Origin: CAZBBC01 sp964489835
GTDB lineage: Bacteria > Calditrichota > Calditrichia > JAJRVZ01
Assembly: GCA_964489835.1 (NCBI GenBank)
Contig: CAZBBC010000116.1
Span: 1-14,949, forward strand
Direction of reading: 5' to 3'
DNA length: 14,949 nucleotides
Part shown: positions 1-7,663 of the stretch, piece after piece
Numbering within the stretch: the first letter of the stretch is position 1
Layout of the letters: every line of letters begins with the position of its first letter
Notes under the pieces: model-generated
Seen by the model: only the letters and a program-made list of their open reading frames with translations
Databases searched by the model: none
Told to the model about the DNA's origin: nothing
Translations under genes and position numbers: made by a program

Positions 1-111
1 AGGGGAAACTTTATTGTCGCTATTTGATAAATCTAAAATTCATGAATAGATCAGGTTAAATAATAACTGGGCTTTATAATCTATATTTTTCAAGTTAAGG
101 AAAAATAACTT

Positions 112-1701
112 GTGGCCGGAAAAAAATTCAATATCAGCAAACAATTAAAATCGTTTTCCACATCATCAATCCGCTGGATTGAACGCGTAGGTAACTATCT
201 GCCCCATCCTTTTTTTCTGTTTATTGTTCTGATATTCGTGATATTCCTGCTCTCTTATATCCTTAATCAGATTGGACTGGAAACCAGTTATTTGAAACTC
301 GATCCCAGGGATAATAGTCAGACGATCCAGACTGTGGAGGTTGTAAATTTACTTGAAAGAAGTATGCTACAGTCTATTATCGAAAATTTTGTACATACAT
401 TTATCTATTTTGCCCCGGTTGGTCTGGTAATACTGATGATTCTGGGTGTTGGTCTGGCCGAGCAGGTTGGTTTTTTTTCGGCCACGATCCGCTTGTTAAT
501 TAAAAATACACCGCGATTTTTAATCACTTATGTTGTCGCTCTGACCAGCATATGCGCAAATATTGCATCAGACGCCGGGATTGTTATCGCACCGGCACTG
601 GGTGCGGCTATATTCATGGCCGTGGGCCGACATCCGGTTGCCGGTGTCTGTACGGGTTATGTCGCCGCTTATGGTGGATATTCTGCAAATATATTCGTTG
701 CCGGTACCGACGTTGTGCTTGCCGGGATCACAGAGTCTGCCATTCGTTATTTGAATGTTGACATACCAGTTCATCCCCTGATGAACTGGTACGTTATGAT
801 GGGTTCAACCATAATTCTGGCAACCGTTGTAACCCTGATAACCGAAAAGATCATTATTCCCTATTTAGGTACATACAATCCCCCGGATGAATTTATATAT
901 AAAAATGATCGTGATCCCTTGCATGTTGATGCGCGTGAGAAAAAAGGACTGATCCTGGCCGGTATTGCAACCCTGTTCTTCCTGGCCATTATTTTCAGTA
1001 TGACTCTTCCTGCAGATGGATTGTTGCGCAGTCCGGAGGGCCGGTTACTGCCAAAATCGCCTTTGATTTCAGGTATTATATTCATTCTTTTTACTTATTT
1101 CATTTGTATCGGGGTTGCTTTTGGATATGGCAGTGGTAGGATTCAGTCCGCAAAGGAGATTCCGAAGATGATGGCCAGCGGTTTAAGCAGCGTTGCCGGT
1201 TTCCTGGTGGTCTGTATCCCGGCCTCCCTGTTTATCGACTTGTTTCACCGCAGTAATCTTACAACGGTTATAGCCATTGAGGGCGCAAATATTTTCCAGG
1301 AAATTCAAATCGGCGTGATTCCGGCATTACTTTTGTTTTCCGTACTGTGTGCAATACTGAACATTTTCATCACCAGCGGATTTACCCAATGGATGATCAC
1401 CGCCCCAATATTTGTTCCCCTGTTTTTTCAACTGGGATTAAGCCCGGCAATCACCCAGATGGCATTTCGCATCGGTGATTCAACCACGAATATTATTTCA
1501 CCGATTTCCGCATATCTGCCGATGCTGCTCGGATTGCTGGAACGTTACCGGAACAGGGATCAGGAGATCGGTATTGGTTCAGCCCTGTCACTGATGTTAC
1601 CCTATTCGATTGCTTTATTTATATTCTGGATGATTTATTTCGCGATTTGGCTTATGCTTGGGCTGGATCCCGGACCGGGTGTATCTATGTTCGTTGAATA
1701 G
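112..1701 (+). CDS. AbgT-family inner-membrane transporter
   Basis: This 529-residue polytopic membrane protein belongs to the AbgT family (E. coli AbgT, Neisseria MtrF, Alcanivorax YdaH). Family members import p-aminobenzoyl-glutamate or, in other reports, export p-aminobenzoate and sulfonamides. Family landmarks are visible: SDAG near residues 153-156 followed by a GRHPVAG segment, SGFTQW ending at W427 with the following AP at 431-432, and RIGDSTTNIISP at 453-464. Hydrophobic segments run through the whole protein, starting near residue 33, and the length is normal for the family. The start is a GTG with a weak AAGG 11 bases upstream; a TATAAT lies at 75-80 but no good -35 box is seen. It is the first gene of a three-gene operon, 16 bp before a GGT-family gene. 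In E. coli, abgT sits with M20 peptidase genes, and here an M20-like domain lies two genes downstream. Family is secure; substrate and transport direction are unknown, and small peptides or amides are as likely as folate fragments. Confidence 0.93.
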   Translation: MAGKKFNISKQLKSFSTSSIRWIERVGNYLPHPFFLFIVLIFVIFLLSYILNQIGLETSYLKLDPRDNSQTIQTVEVVNLLERSMLQSIIENFVHTFIYFAPVGLVILMILGVGLAEQVGFFSATIRLLIKNTPRFLITYVVALTSICANIASDAGIVIAPALGAAIFMAVGRHPVAGVCTGYVAAYGGYSANIFVAGTDVVLAGITESAIRYLNVDIPVHPLMNWYVMMGSTIILATVVTLITEKIIIPYLGTYNPPDEFIYKNDRDPLHVDAREKKGLILAGIATLFFLAIIFSMTLPADGLLRSPEGRLLPKSPLISGIIFILFTYFICIGVAFGYGSGRIQSAKEIPKMMASGLSSVAGFLVVCIPASLFIDLFHRSNLTTVIAIEGANIFQEIQIGVIPALLLFSVLCAILNIFITSGFTQWMITAPIFVPLFFQLGLSPAITQMAFRIGDSTTNIISPISAYLPMLLGLLERYRNRDQEIGIGSALSLMLPYSIALFIFWMIYFAIWLMLGLDPGPGVSMFVE

Positions 1702-1717
1702 TGTCAACAATTATATT

Positions 1718-3301
1718 ATGAAAAATAATATGAAAAAAATGTTCTTTATCCAGATGGTTGTTCTGCTTTTTCTCTGTTGGGAAGTATTCGCCCAGCAATA
1801 TGCGGAATCAACACAAGGTATGGTCGTTACCTCCACACCGGAAGCGGCTGCAGCCGGTTTGCATATTCTTAAAATGGGCGGTAATGCGGCGGATGCCGCT
1901 GCCGCTGCGGCATTCGCTTTAATGGTTTCCGATCCGGCCATGTGCAGTCTCGGCGGTCGTTCGCAAATCCTAATTTACTTAAACGAAGGCGGAATTATTG
2001 GTATTGATGGTGCCACCGAGTCGCCGGGCGACACACGGCAGCCGGCGAAAATCGGTCACGGATATAAAACTGTACCGGTTCCGGGTAGTCCGGCTGCCCT
2101 GGAAGAAATGATTATGCGCTTCGGCAGGCTTCCTTTACAGACAGTCATACAACCGGCCATTGATCTGGCCAGAAATGGGATCGTTATCAATTCTGAGTAT
2201 CACCAGGCCTTTATTAAATACGGCAAACACTTCCGGGTATATCCCGGCACAGCACAGCATTTTCTGAAAGAAAACGGAGATTTTTACAGCGAAGGTGACC
2301 GGTTTTTTCAGCCGGTTTTGGCCAGGACTTTAGAAAAGCTGGCAGCATTGGGAAGCAGCACCATGTATAACGGGGAATTAACCGCAGCTATTGTTGATGA
2401 CATGAAATTAAACGGTGGTCTGATCGAGACCAGCGATCTGATACATTACCGTACACTTCCCGGTAAGATCCTGGAAGGGGAATACCGTGGTTTCCGTGTG
2501 ATAAGCCGGGGAGACCAGTGCGACGGTGCGTCGGTTATTGAAATGTTGAACCTCCTTGAATATTATGACCTTTCTACTTATTCCCTAACCGATTTCCGGT
2601 ATATTGCCTTACTGGCGCAAATTAATCATATTGCTCATACCGATGAATATCTTCCGGACTGGATCCAGATGTCCTCTGCCACAGCGGAAAGACGCCGGCG
2701 CGAGATCCGGTTGACTGAACCATTTCCGGTGACAGTCAAACCGGAGACTGATCCGGAAGAAGGAGAAACAAATCATTTATCGGTCATCGATTATGAGGGT
2801 AATGCCGTATCGATCACCCAATCGATCGGTCCCTATTTTGGATCAAAAGTTGTGAACCCTGAACTGGGCTTCTTTTATGCTTACAGTTATGACATGAACC
2901 GTGATCCAATCCCCTTTCAGCGGGAAAAAACCAGCCAATCCCCGAGCATTGTGTTACAGGGGACCCATCCTTTCCTCGTCATCGGTTCTGCCGGCAGCAG
3001 CCGTATTCCCGGTTCCATTGTGCAGACGATTATTAATGTGATCGATCACGGGATGGATCTATACAAAGCAGTTAGCTATCCCAGAGTATTTTTACTTAAC
3101 GATGAATTACGGCTTGAAAGCAGTGTACTTCCCGACTCCACCATTCTAAAACTGGAACAACTGGGTTATCGATTAAAACCGTATGCAGAATTGAGCGGCT
3201 GGTTTGGCCGTGTTCATGTAATTCAACTGATAAATGGCAGACAAAAAAAATTATGGGGTGCCGCAGATCCACGTGATTACGGTGCCGCGATAGGATATTA
3301 A
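1718..3301 (+). CDS. Secreted gamma-glutamyltransferase-family Ntn hydrolase, divergent substrate pocket
   Basis: This 527-residue protein is a member of the GGT family, which self-cleaves and then transfers or hydrolyses gamma-glutamyl groups, usually in the periplasm. The N-terminus has a basic start, a hydrophobic core and an FAQQ-type signal-peptidase site. A GGNAADAAAAAA segment typical of the large subunit follows. The predicted autocleavage and catalytic nucleophile is T351 in the motif TNHLSVIDYEGNAV, giving a small subunit of about 177 residues. The glycine-rich oxyanion region is GSAGSSR at 423-429. The Arg that holds the glutamate carboxylate (R114 in E. coli GGT) aligns with A99, and the position of N411 aligns with Gly. 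The Ser-Ser pair is T405-S406. The enzyme is therefore probably active, but may not be a standard glutathione-type GGT. An in-frame ATG at 1658 would put 20 residues before the signal peptide and overlap the previous gene, so 1718 (or 1730) is preferred; no clear ribosome site is visible. It lies between the transporter and the ligase fusion. Confidence 0.9.
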   Translation: MKNNMKKMFFIQMVVLLFLCWEVFAQQYAESTQGMVVTSTPEAAAAGLHILKMGGNAADAAAAAAFALMVSDPAMCSLGGRSQILIYLNEGGIIGIDGATESPGDTRQPAKIGHGYKTVPVPGSPAALEEMIMRFGRLPLQTVIQPAIDLARNGIVINSEYHQAFIKYGKHFRVYPGTAQHFLKENGDFYSEGDRFFQPVLARTLEKLAALGSSTMYNGELTAAIVDDMKLNGGLIETSDLIHYRTLPGKILEGEYRGFRVISRGDQCDGASVIEMLNLLEYYDLSTYSLTDFRYIALLAQINHIAHTDEYLPDWIQMSSATAERRRREIRLTEPFPVTVKPETDPEEGETNHLSVIDYEGNAVSITQSIGPYFGSKVVNPELGFFYAYSYDMNRDPIPFQREKTSQSPSIVLQGTHPFLVIGSAGSSRIPGSIVQTIINVIDHGMDLYKAVSYPRVFLLNDELRLESSVLPDSTILKLEQLGYRLKPYAELSGWFGRVHVIQLINGRQKKLWGAADPRDYGAAIGY

Positions 3302-3302
3302 T

Positions 3303-5477
3303 ATGAAAGTGGCAGTTATATTTAACAAGGAAGAAATCAAGGATTCCGATGTGATCTATCGATTCGGAATGCCCACCAAAGAGCGGTATAAACCCCGGAC
3401 TATTGAAATGGTTGCTTCCGCCCTGGAGAGAGGTGGGCATAATGTTCGCATCTTCGAGGGCAATAAATTTATCATCGATGACTTACAAAACTTTATGCCC
3501 CGGGTGGTCAGCGGAGAACGGCTGGGTATGATCTTTAATATGGCCTACGGTATTCAGGGACAAAGCCGTTATACGCATATTCCGGCTATGCTGGAAATGC
3601 TTGGTCTGCCCTATGTTGGTTCAGGACCGGCGGCTCATGCACTGGCCCTGGATAAAGTACTTTCAAAGATCATTTTTTCAAGATATCATTTACCAACACC
3701 CGACTATTGGGTGTTTTCCACCGGTGACAGTGATTTTTCCTGTGTAAAATTCCCGGCAATTGTAAAACCCAAAATGGAAGCCATATCATTCGGGATCAAA
3801 CGGGTAACCAATGAATTGGAGCTAAAGGAAGCCGTGTCATTCATCATTTCCGAATTTCAGCAGCAGGCCCTGGTGGAAGCGTTTATCCCCGGCCGTGAAT
3901 TTGCCATCGGTCTGTTGGGAAATGGTTCTTCGTTGGAAACGCTTCCGATCGTTGAAATTGATCTCGATAATGATCCGAATGCTATTCAAACCCTGGAAGA
4001 AAAAATGGCCCGGCCGCGCCGAAAAATTTGCCCGGCACCGGTGAGCTCAAAAATCAGCGAACAATTGTGTCAATTGGCAAGAGATGCATTCAATTCACTT
4101 GGTCTTCATGATTTTGCACGCGTGGATTTTCGTATGGATAAGGAGAATAACATATACATTCTGGAAATCAATTCCATGGCCAGTTTAAATCCAACCGGTT
4201 CTTTTGTATATGCCGGGGAAATCGCCGGATTAAGTTTTGATCAACTGGTAATTCGCATGCTGGATACTGCGGCTCTTCGTTATTTTGGAAGAGAAATACT
4301 GAAAGAAAATGATATCTCTGTCCCGCAAAATGGAAAATCAGAGCAACTGGATACAAGGGTGCGGGGGTTTTTACGCGGTCATCTTGCCACGGCCGTTGAT
4401 TATATCGACCATATGGTATCGACCAATTCTTATGTGCATAACATCGAGGGAGTTAATACCTTGGGCAAGTGGATCAGCGATCGCTTTAAACAACTGGGAT
4501 TTCAACGACAGTTATTTCCCCAGACAGAAATAGGCAATATATTATATTTTACCAATCATGAACGGGGAAAAAATGATTTTCTGATGTGTGTTCATTTAGA
4601 CACAGAATATGATTATCGCCGTTTTGTTCCTTTCCGGGAAGACCGCGGGAAGTTGTACGGCTCGGGAATTGCCAAAAGTAAAGGGGGGATAGCCGTCATT
4701 TTACTAGCCTTGCAGGCCTTGCGTTTTACACGGTTGCTGAAGAAGATAAAATGCGGCGTTCTGTTTACGACGGATTATTTTTTAAACAGCCGGTATTCCC
4801 AGAATATCTCTCATGAATTAATGAAGGAATCAGGTCATATTATTGGAATGAGGCACAGCGATTTGCATGGTCTACTGGGTACGAGCTGTATGGGTATGCA
4901 GAAATATATCATCGAAATGAGCAACTTTAAAAACCATCGGACAAATCAGAACACTGATTTAATCGCCGAATTAACTCTTAAAATCAATGACTGGAAAAAA
5001 CTTGCCGGACAAAAACAGGGCATCATTATTATTACTGATACCATTCAGGCGAACCAATATATCAGTACATTACCTGATTATGCGACCGTGCAAATAACCA
5101 CCTACTTTATAAACAAAAAACATGGTGAATGGATCGATCAGCAGGTTAAAAAGATTGCCAGAAAAGGATCGAGGGATCGTTTGCAAATTCGCGTTCAGAC
5201 CTTGGGTGGACGGGCTCCCGTAATAAATTCACCCGCTAATCAGGTGTTCTACACAGAGATACAAAAAATTGCCCAACAGATCGAAATAACAATTGATGCC
5301 GTTCATTTTGATACAACCTCCGACATTGCCTTTGCCGGGGATGAGGTCCCTGCCATCGAAGGTTTGGGACCCTTGGGAAATAATTGTGGTTCACCGGATG
5401 AATTTATTATCCGGGATTCGCTTATCGACAGAGCAGCACTTTTAGCGATGATACTTTATCATGGGTCATCAAAATAA
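3303..5477 (+). CDS. D-Ala-D-Ala-ligase-like ATP-grasp fused to a degenerate peptidase M20-like domain
   Basis: This 724-residue cytosolic protein has two parts. Residues 1 to about 340 resemble D-alanine-D-alanine ligase: a Rossmann-like N-domain, PYVGSG then DKVLSK, VKP with K155, the acidic E192 in EAFIPGREF, a CPAP segment, ARVDF with D275, and LEIN with E288 and N290. Nucleotide and Mg residues look intact, so ATP-dependent ligation of a carboxylate to an amine is likely; the Ser-Ser of the usual GSS loop reads AIS and the acceptor is unknown. Residues about 370-724 follow the M20/CPG2 fold throughout: VHLDT (H431, D433), GSGIAKSKGG, TTD, LGTS, a lid domain with H545, and a final GSPDEF. 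The bridging Asp is K458, the Glu pair is Y492-F493, the next acidic ligand is R517 and the last His is G696. The domain therefore looks non-catalytic. Typical Ddl proteins have about 300-370 residues and no such extension. The gene starts 1 bp after the GGT stop. Confidence 0.9.
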   Translation: MKVAVIFNKEEIKDSDVIYRFGMPTKERYKPRTIEMVASALERGGHNVRIFEGNKFIIDDLQNFMPRVVSGERLGMIFNMAYGIQGQSRYTHIPAMLEMLGLPYVGSGPAAHALALDKVLSKIIFSRYHLPTPDYWVFSTGDSDFSCVKFPAIVKPKMEAISFGIKRVTNELELKEAVSFIISEFQQQALVEAFIPGREFAIGLLGNGSSLETLPIVEIDLDNDPNAIQTLEEKMARPRRKICPAPVSSKISEQLCQLARDAFNSLGLHDFARVDFRMDKENNIYILEINSMASLNPTGSFVYAGEIAGLSFDQLVIRMLDTAALRYFGREILKENDISVPQNGKSEQLDTRVRGFLRGHLATAVDYIDHMVSTNSYVHNIEGVNTLGKWISDRFKQLGFQRQLFPQTEIGNILYFTNHERGKNDFLMCVHLDTEYDYRRFVPFREDRGKLYGSGIAKSKGGIAVILLALQALRFTRLLKKIKCGVLFTTDYFLNSRYSQNISHELMKESGHIIGMRHSDLHGLLGTSCMGMQKYIIEMSNFKNHRTNQNTDLIAELTLKINDWKKLAGQKQGIIIITDTIQANQYISTLPDYATVQITTYFINKKHGEWIDQQVKKIARKGSRDRLQIRVQTLGGRAPVINSPANQVFYTEIQKIAQQIEITIDAVHFDTTSDIAFAGDEVPAIEGLGPLGNNCGSPDEFIIRDSLIDRAALLAMILYHGSSK

Positions 5478-5484
5478 GAGCGAT

Positions 5485-5506
5485 AATAATGACGGTACTC
5501 ATTATT
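5485..5506 (+). terminator. Hairpin just after the ligase-fusion stop codon, possible weak terminator
   Basis: Perfect 8-bp inverted repeat AATAATGA / TCATTATT with a 6-nt loop, starting 7 bases after the stop codon of the ATP-grasp/M20 gene. The stem is AT-rich and is not followed by a clean T-run, so intrinsic termination would be weak. It could instead protect the 3' end of the operon transcript. Confidence 0.35.
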
Positions 5507-5536
5507 GAATAATTTATCAATAACCGCTTGCATCTT

Positions 5537-5590
5537 TTTATAAAATTAGTAATATTTTGCCTGATCTACCCACGTTTCTAATTTTATAAA
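5537..5590. repeat. 13-bp perfect inverted repeat with 28-nt spacer
   Basis: TTTATAAAATTAG at 5537-5549 is the exact reverse complement of CTAATTTTATAAA at 5578-5590. The arms are separated by 28 bases. It sits between the end of the operon and the putative promoter of the next gene. It could be an operator, a transcript-end structure or the remains of a small inserted element; the sequence does not decide between these. Confidence 0.6.
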
Positions 5591-5612
5591 GGCTTTGATA
5601 TTTAATAAAACG

Positions 5613-5643
5613 TTTACCACACTCTTTGATTGAAATATATTTG
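5613..5643 (+). promoter_or_regulatory. Possible Bacteroidota-type promoter for the sialidase-like gene
   Basis: TATATTTG at 5636-5643 matches the -7 consensus TAnnTTTG known from Bacteroidota, and TTTA at 5613-5616 lies 19 bases upstream, close to the -33 TTTG. The region is AT-rich, so a chance match is possible, and the host may not use this sigma-factor consensus. Confidence 0.3.
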
Positions 5644-5875
5644 TAACAATATACATACCTCTAAGCAAGGAAAAACACTAACACAAGGTAAATGGTATTA
5701 TTTACATATAATCATGTGAGATTTTTTCAGGAAAGGAGGGTATAACCGGGAAATAATTGAGATACCAGTCGACTGAAAGAAAGAAAAGTTCTAATCTTCT
5801 TTCTAAAGGAAATTTATTTATATCCAGAAATTGAATCCTAACTGTTTATCAGAGAGGAAAAAGGAGGAACAAAAT

Positions 5876-7603
5876 ATGTCTACAAAAATTTTTATTTTCT
5901 TGATAGCCATGCTGGTTATCGCTTCATCGGGTTTCGGGCAAGAAGTTTTGCCCGTTGCCGGATCGACAACAGTTCTTATCGATTCATCAACGCATTTTAG
6001 AATAATTGGTACTTATCGCTCTGAAAACAATATGGCCTTTTATGAACCAACCACAGGTAATCTTCTAGTTGCTTACTATTATATAGGTACTTCCGGGGAA
6101 CTTGGCGGACAACGTAGAATTGTAGCCGCTACATCAACCGACGACGGAAGCTCCTGGTCTGTTTACCGGACAATCAACGATGGTGTTAGTGAGGAGATGA
6201 ATGCCTATTATCCGGTCGCTTACGGAAATGCCTCTACACCGATTCTCGCTTATTATAACCGGGCAAACCCGGATGCAAATTTCTACAGTGAACCAATAGT
6301 AGCGACCGATCTTTTAGGCTGGGGCGGTGGTTTATGGGATAATGTTAGGATTGATGCTATGGTTGGTGATACAGTTGTGGATTTCAGATATAATACCATG
6401 ACGATTGCGCCGGACAATTCCAATTTATGGCTGCTAGGTGGTGTTTATTATGAGCCGGGAGAATATGTGGGTTTATATCGTTCCACCGACGGCGGCAGTA
6501 CCTGGAGCAGGCCGATACAGGTAGCGACTGCAATAACCACCGATTCACTAAAATCAAATTATATTTATGATTGGTCATCTTCTACCCCCCCACTAGCGAT
6601 TAATGCCGGAATAAATAATAAAGTCTATGGTGTCTTCCAGGCAAAAATGGAGAATGCGCTTGACATCGAACGCATTGTATATGCAACATCTGATGACGGT
6701 GGGCTTACATGGACCGACCCAACGTTAATTCCGGGGACTGAAAATTTATGGTTTGAAACCGGTCATGTTTACAGAACCTTCTCAACACTCATTGACGCAG
6801 CGGGTAACTGGCATGTATTTGGCATCGGCAAAGATACAACAGAATCTGTTAACTCATACCGTATCTGGGATTTTCGCTTTGACGGTTTGGTATGGAATAT
6901 TAATAAAATCGGTTTTCCGCAACTTCTGAATGATGGAATTGCTCAACCGGATGTCGGCGGAAGTCCCGATGAAGAAGATGTCATGAATAGCCCGGCGATT
7001 GACCCTGACGGCACTCTCTACTATGCATATACGGATGTTTATGATACCACCGGTTCTGGCGGTAATTCTTTGCTGTATAAATATCGGATCTATGTAATGA
7101 TATCCCAAGACAACGGTGACACCTGGGACGGTCCGGCCTGGGTTTATGAGGATGCGGGATGGGCCAGTGAATATCCGTGTGATCAGACCCGCACCGCCAG
7201 TGACAAGTTACATTTCTTCTTCCGCAAAGGCGAGGGTGGTAATGATGTGTACAAAGAATTAAGATATCTGAGTGTCCCGACACAAGGCGTAAAAGATCTG
7301 ATCTTGTCCATACCGGAGAATACTGTGACCGGCATGCCCCAGTCATACCAGCTATACCAGAATTATCCAAATCCGTTTAATCCGAATACAACCATTCGTT
7401 TTGATCTGATAAAGAATACACATGTTAAAATCACTGTATTCAACCTCCTCGGACAACATATAGAAACGATTATTGACAAAGACATGACTGCCGGTGCAAA
7501 AGCAGTGGTCTGGGATGCGTCTCATTTACCCTCCGGGAAATATTTTTATCGTTTACAGGCGGAGAATTTTACGGATGTAAAAGAAATGACATTGATTAAA
7601 TAA
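5876..7603 (+). CDS. Secreted Asp-box (BNR) sialidase-superfamily propeller with T9SS sorting tail
   Basis: This 575-residue exported protein has a signal peptide (MSTK, then a hydrophobic run ending SSGFGQ). Four Asp-boxes of the pattern SxDxGxxW lie at residues 87-94, 203-210, 272-279 and 410-417, typical of the sialidase-superfamily beta-propeller. FRII at 41-44 is reminiscent of the FRIP motif of sialidases but is not identical. The last 80 or so residues start with NYPNPFNP (496-503) and continue as a FlgD-like/T9SS type A sorting domain, which directs export across the outer membrane and surface attachment or release. The start at 5876 is set by a strong AAGGAGG at 5861-5867; an upstream in-frame TTG at 5831 has no ribosome site and would spoil the signal peptide. 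I cannot confirm the Arg triad or Tyr/Glu nucleophile, so it may be a sialidase, another glycosidase, or a non-enzymatic propeller. Confidence 0.88.
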   Translation: MSTKIFIFLIAMLVIASSGFGQEVLPVAGSTTVLIDSSTHFRIIGTYRSENNMAFYEPTTGNLLVAYYYIGTSGELGGQRRIVAATSTDDGSSWSVYRTINDGVSEEMNAYYPVAYGNASTPILAYYNRANPDANFYSEPIVATDLLGWGGGLWDNVRIDAMVGDTVVDFRYNTMTIAPDNSNLWLLGGVYYEPGEYVGLYRSTDGGSTWSRPIQVATAITTDSLKSNYIYDWSSSTPPLAINAGINNKVYGVFQAKMENALDIERIVYATSDDGGLTWTDPTLIPGTENLWFETGHVYRTFSTLIDAAGNWHVFGIGKDTTESVNSYRIWDFRFDGLVWNINKIGFPQLLNDGIAQPDVGGSPDEEDVMNSPAIDPDGTLYYAYTDVYDTTGSGGNSLLYKYRIYVMISQDNGDTWDGPAWVYEDAGWASEYPCDQTRTASDKLHFFFRKGEGGNDVYKELRYLSVPTQGVKDLILSIPENTVTGMPQSYQLYQNYPNPFNPNTTIRFDLIKNTHVKITVFNLLGQHIETIIDKDMTAGAKAVVWDASHLPSGKYFYRLQAENFTDVKEMTLIK

Positions 7604-7663
7604 GACAAATTTGCCGGTAGGTACTGAATAAATCACAGGTTTTTATTTATAAGATCCTCTGTA

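Larger units (their letters stand above)
5478..5875. other. Gene-free leader region with several inverted repeats before the sialidase-like gene
   Basis: This is 398 bp of AT-rich DNA with no convincing gene. Beyond the hairpin, long inverted repeat and promoter listed separately, it holds a 6-bp inverted repeat GTAAAT/ATTTAC at 5688-5705 and a purine/pyrimidine hairpin at 5778-5804 (AGAAAGAA, two-base bulge, G, against CTTCTTTCT). There is also an orphan AAAGGAGGG at 5732-5740 with no suitable start codon at normal spacing. If transcription begins near 5650, the mRNA leader would be about 225 nt, long enough for RNA-level control, but I recognise no known riboswitch. Confidence 0.6.

Noticed and set aside
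2..49. Possible C-terminal tail of an upstream gene (frame ending TAG at 47-49)
   Set aside because: About 15 codons only; other frames also end nearby, so no frame can be preferred.
1658..1717. Upstream ATG extending the GGT-like protein by 20 residues into the transporter gene
   Set aside because: It would place a polar extension before a normal signal peptide and overlap the previous gene by 44 bp.
3303..5477. Two separate genes or a sequencing-error fusion at the ATP-grasp/M20 junction
   Set aside because: The frame is continuous with no internal ribosome site or overlapping stop near the junction, and linker and domain landmarks on both sides are complete.
5732..5759. Small gene after the strong AAAGGAGGG at 5732-5740
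   Set aside because: No ATG or GTG at usable spacing; the nearest TTG is 16 bases away and gives a short, unremarkable peptide.
5831..5875. TTG start extending the Asp-box protein by 15 residues
   Set aside because: The strong AAGGAGG is placed for ATG 5876, which also gives a clean signal peptide.
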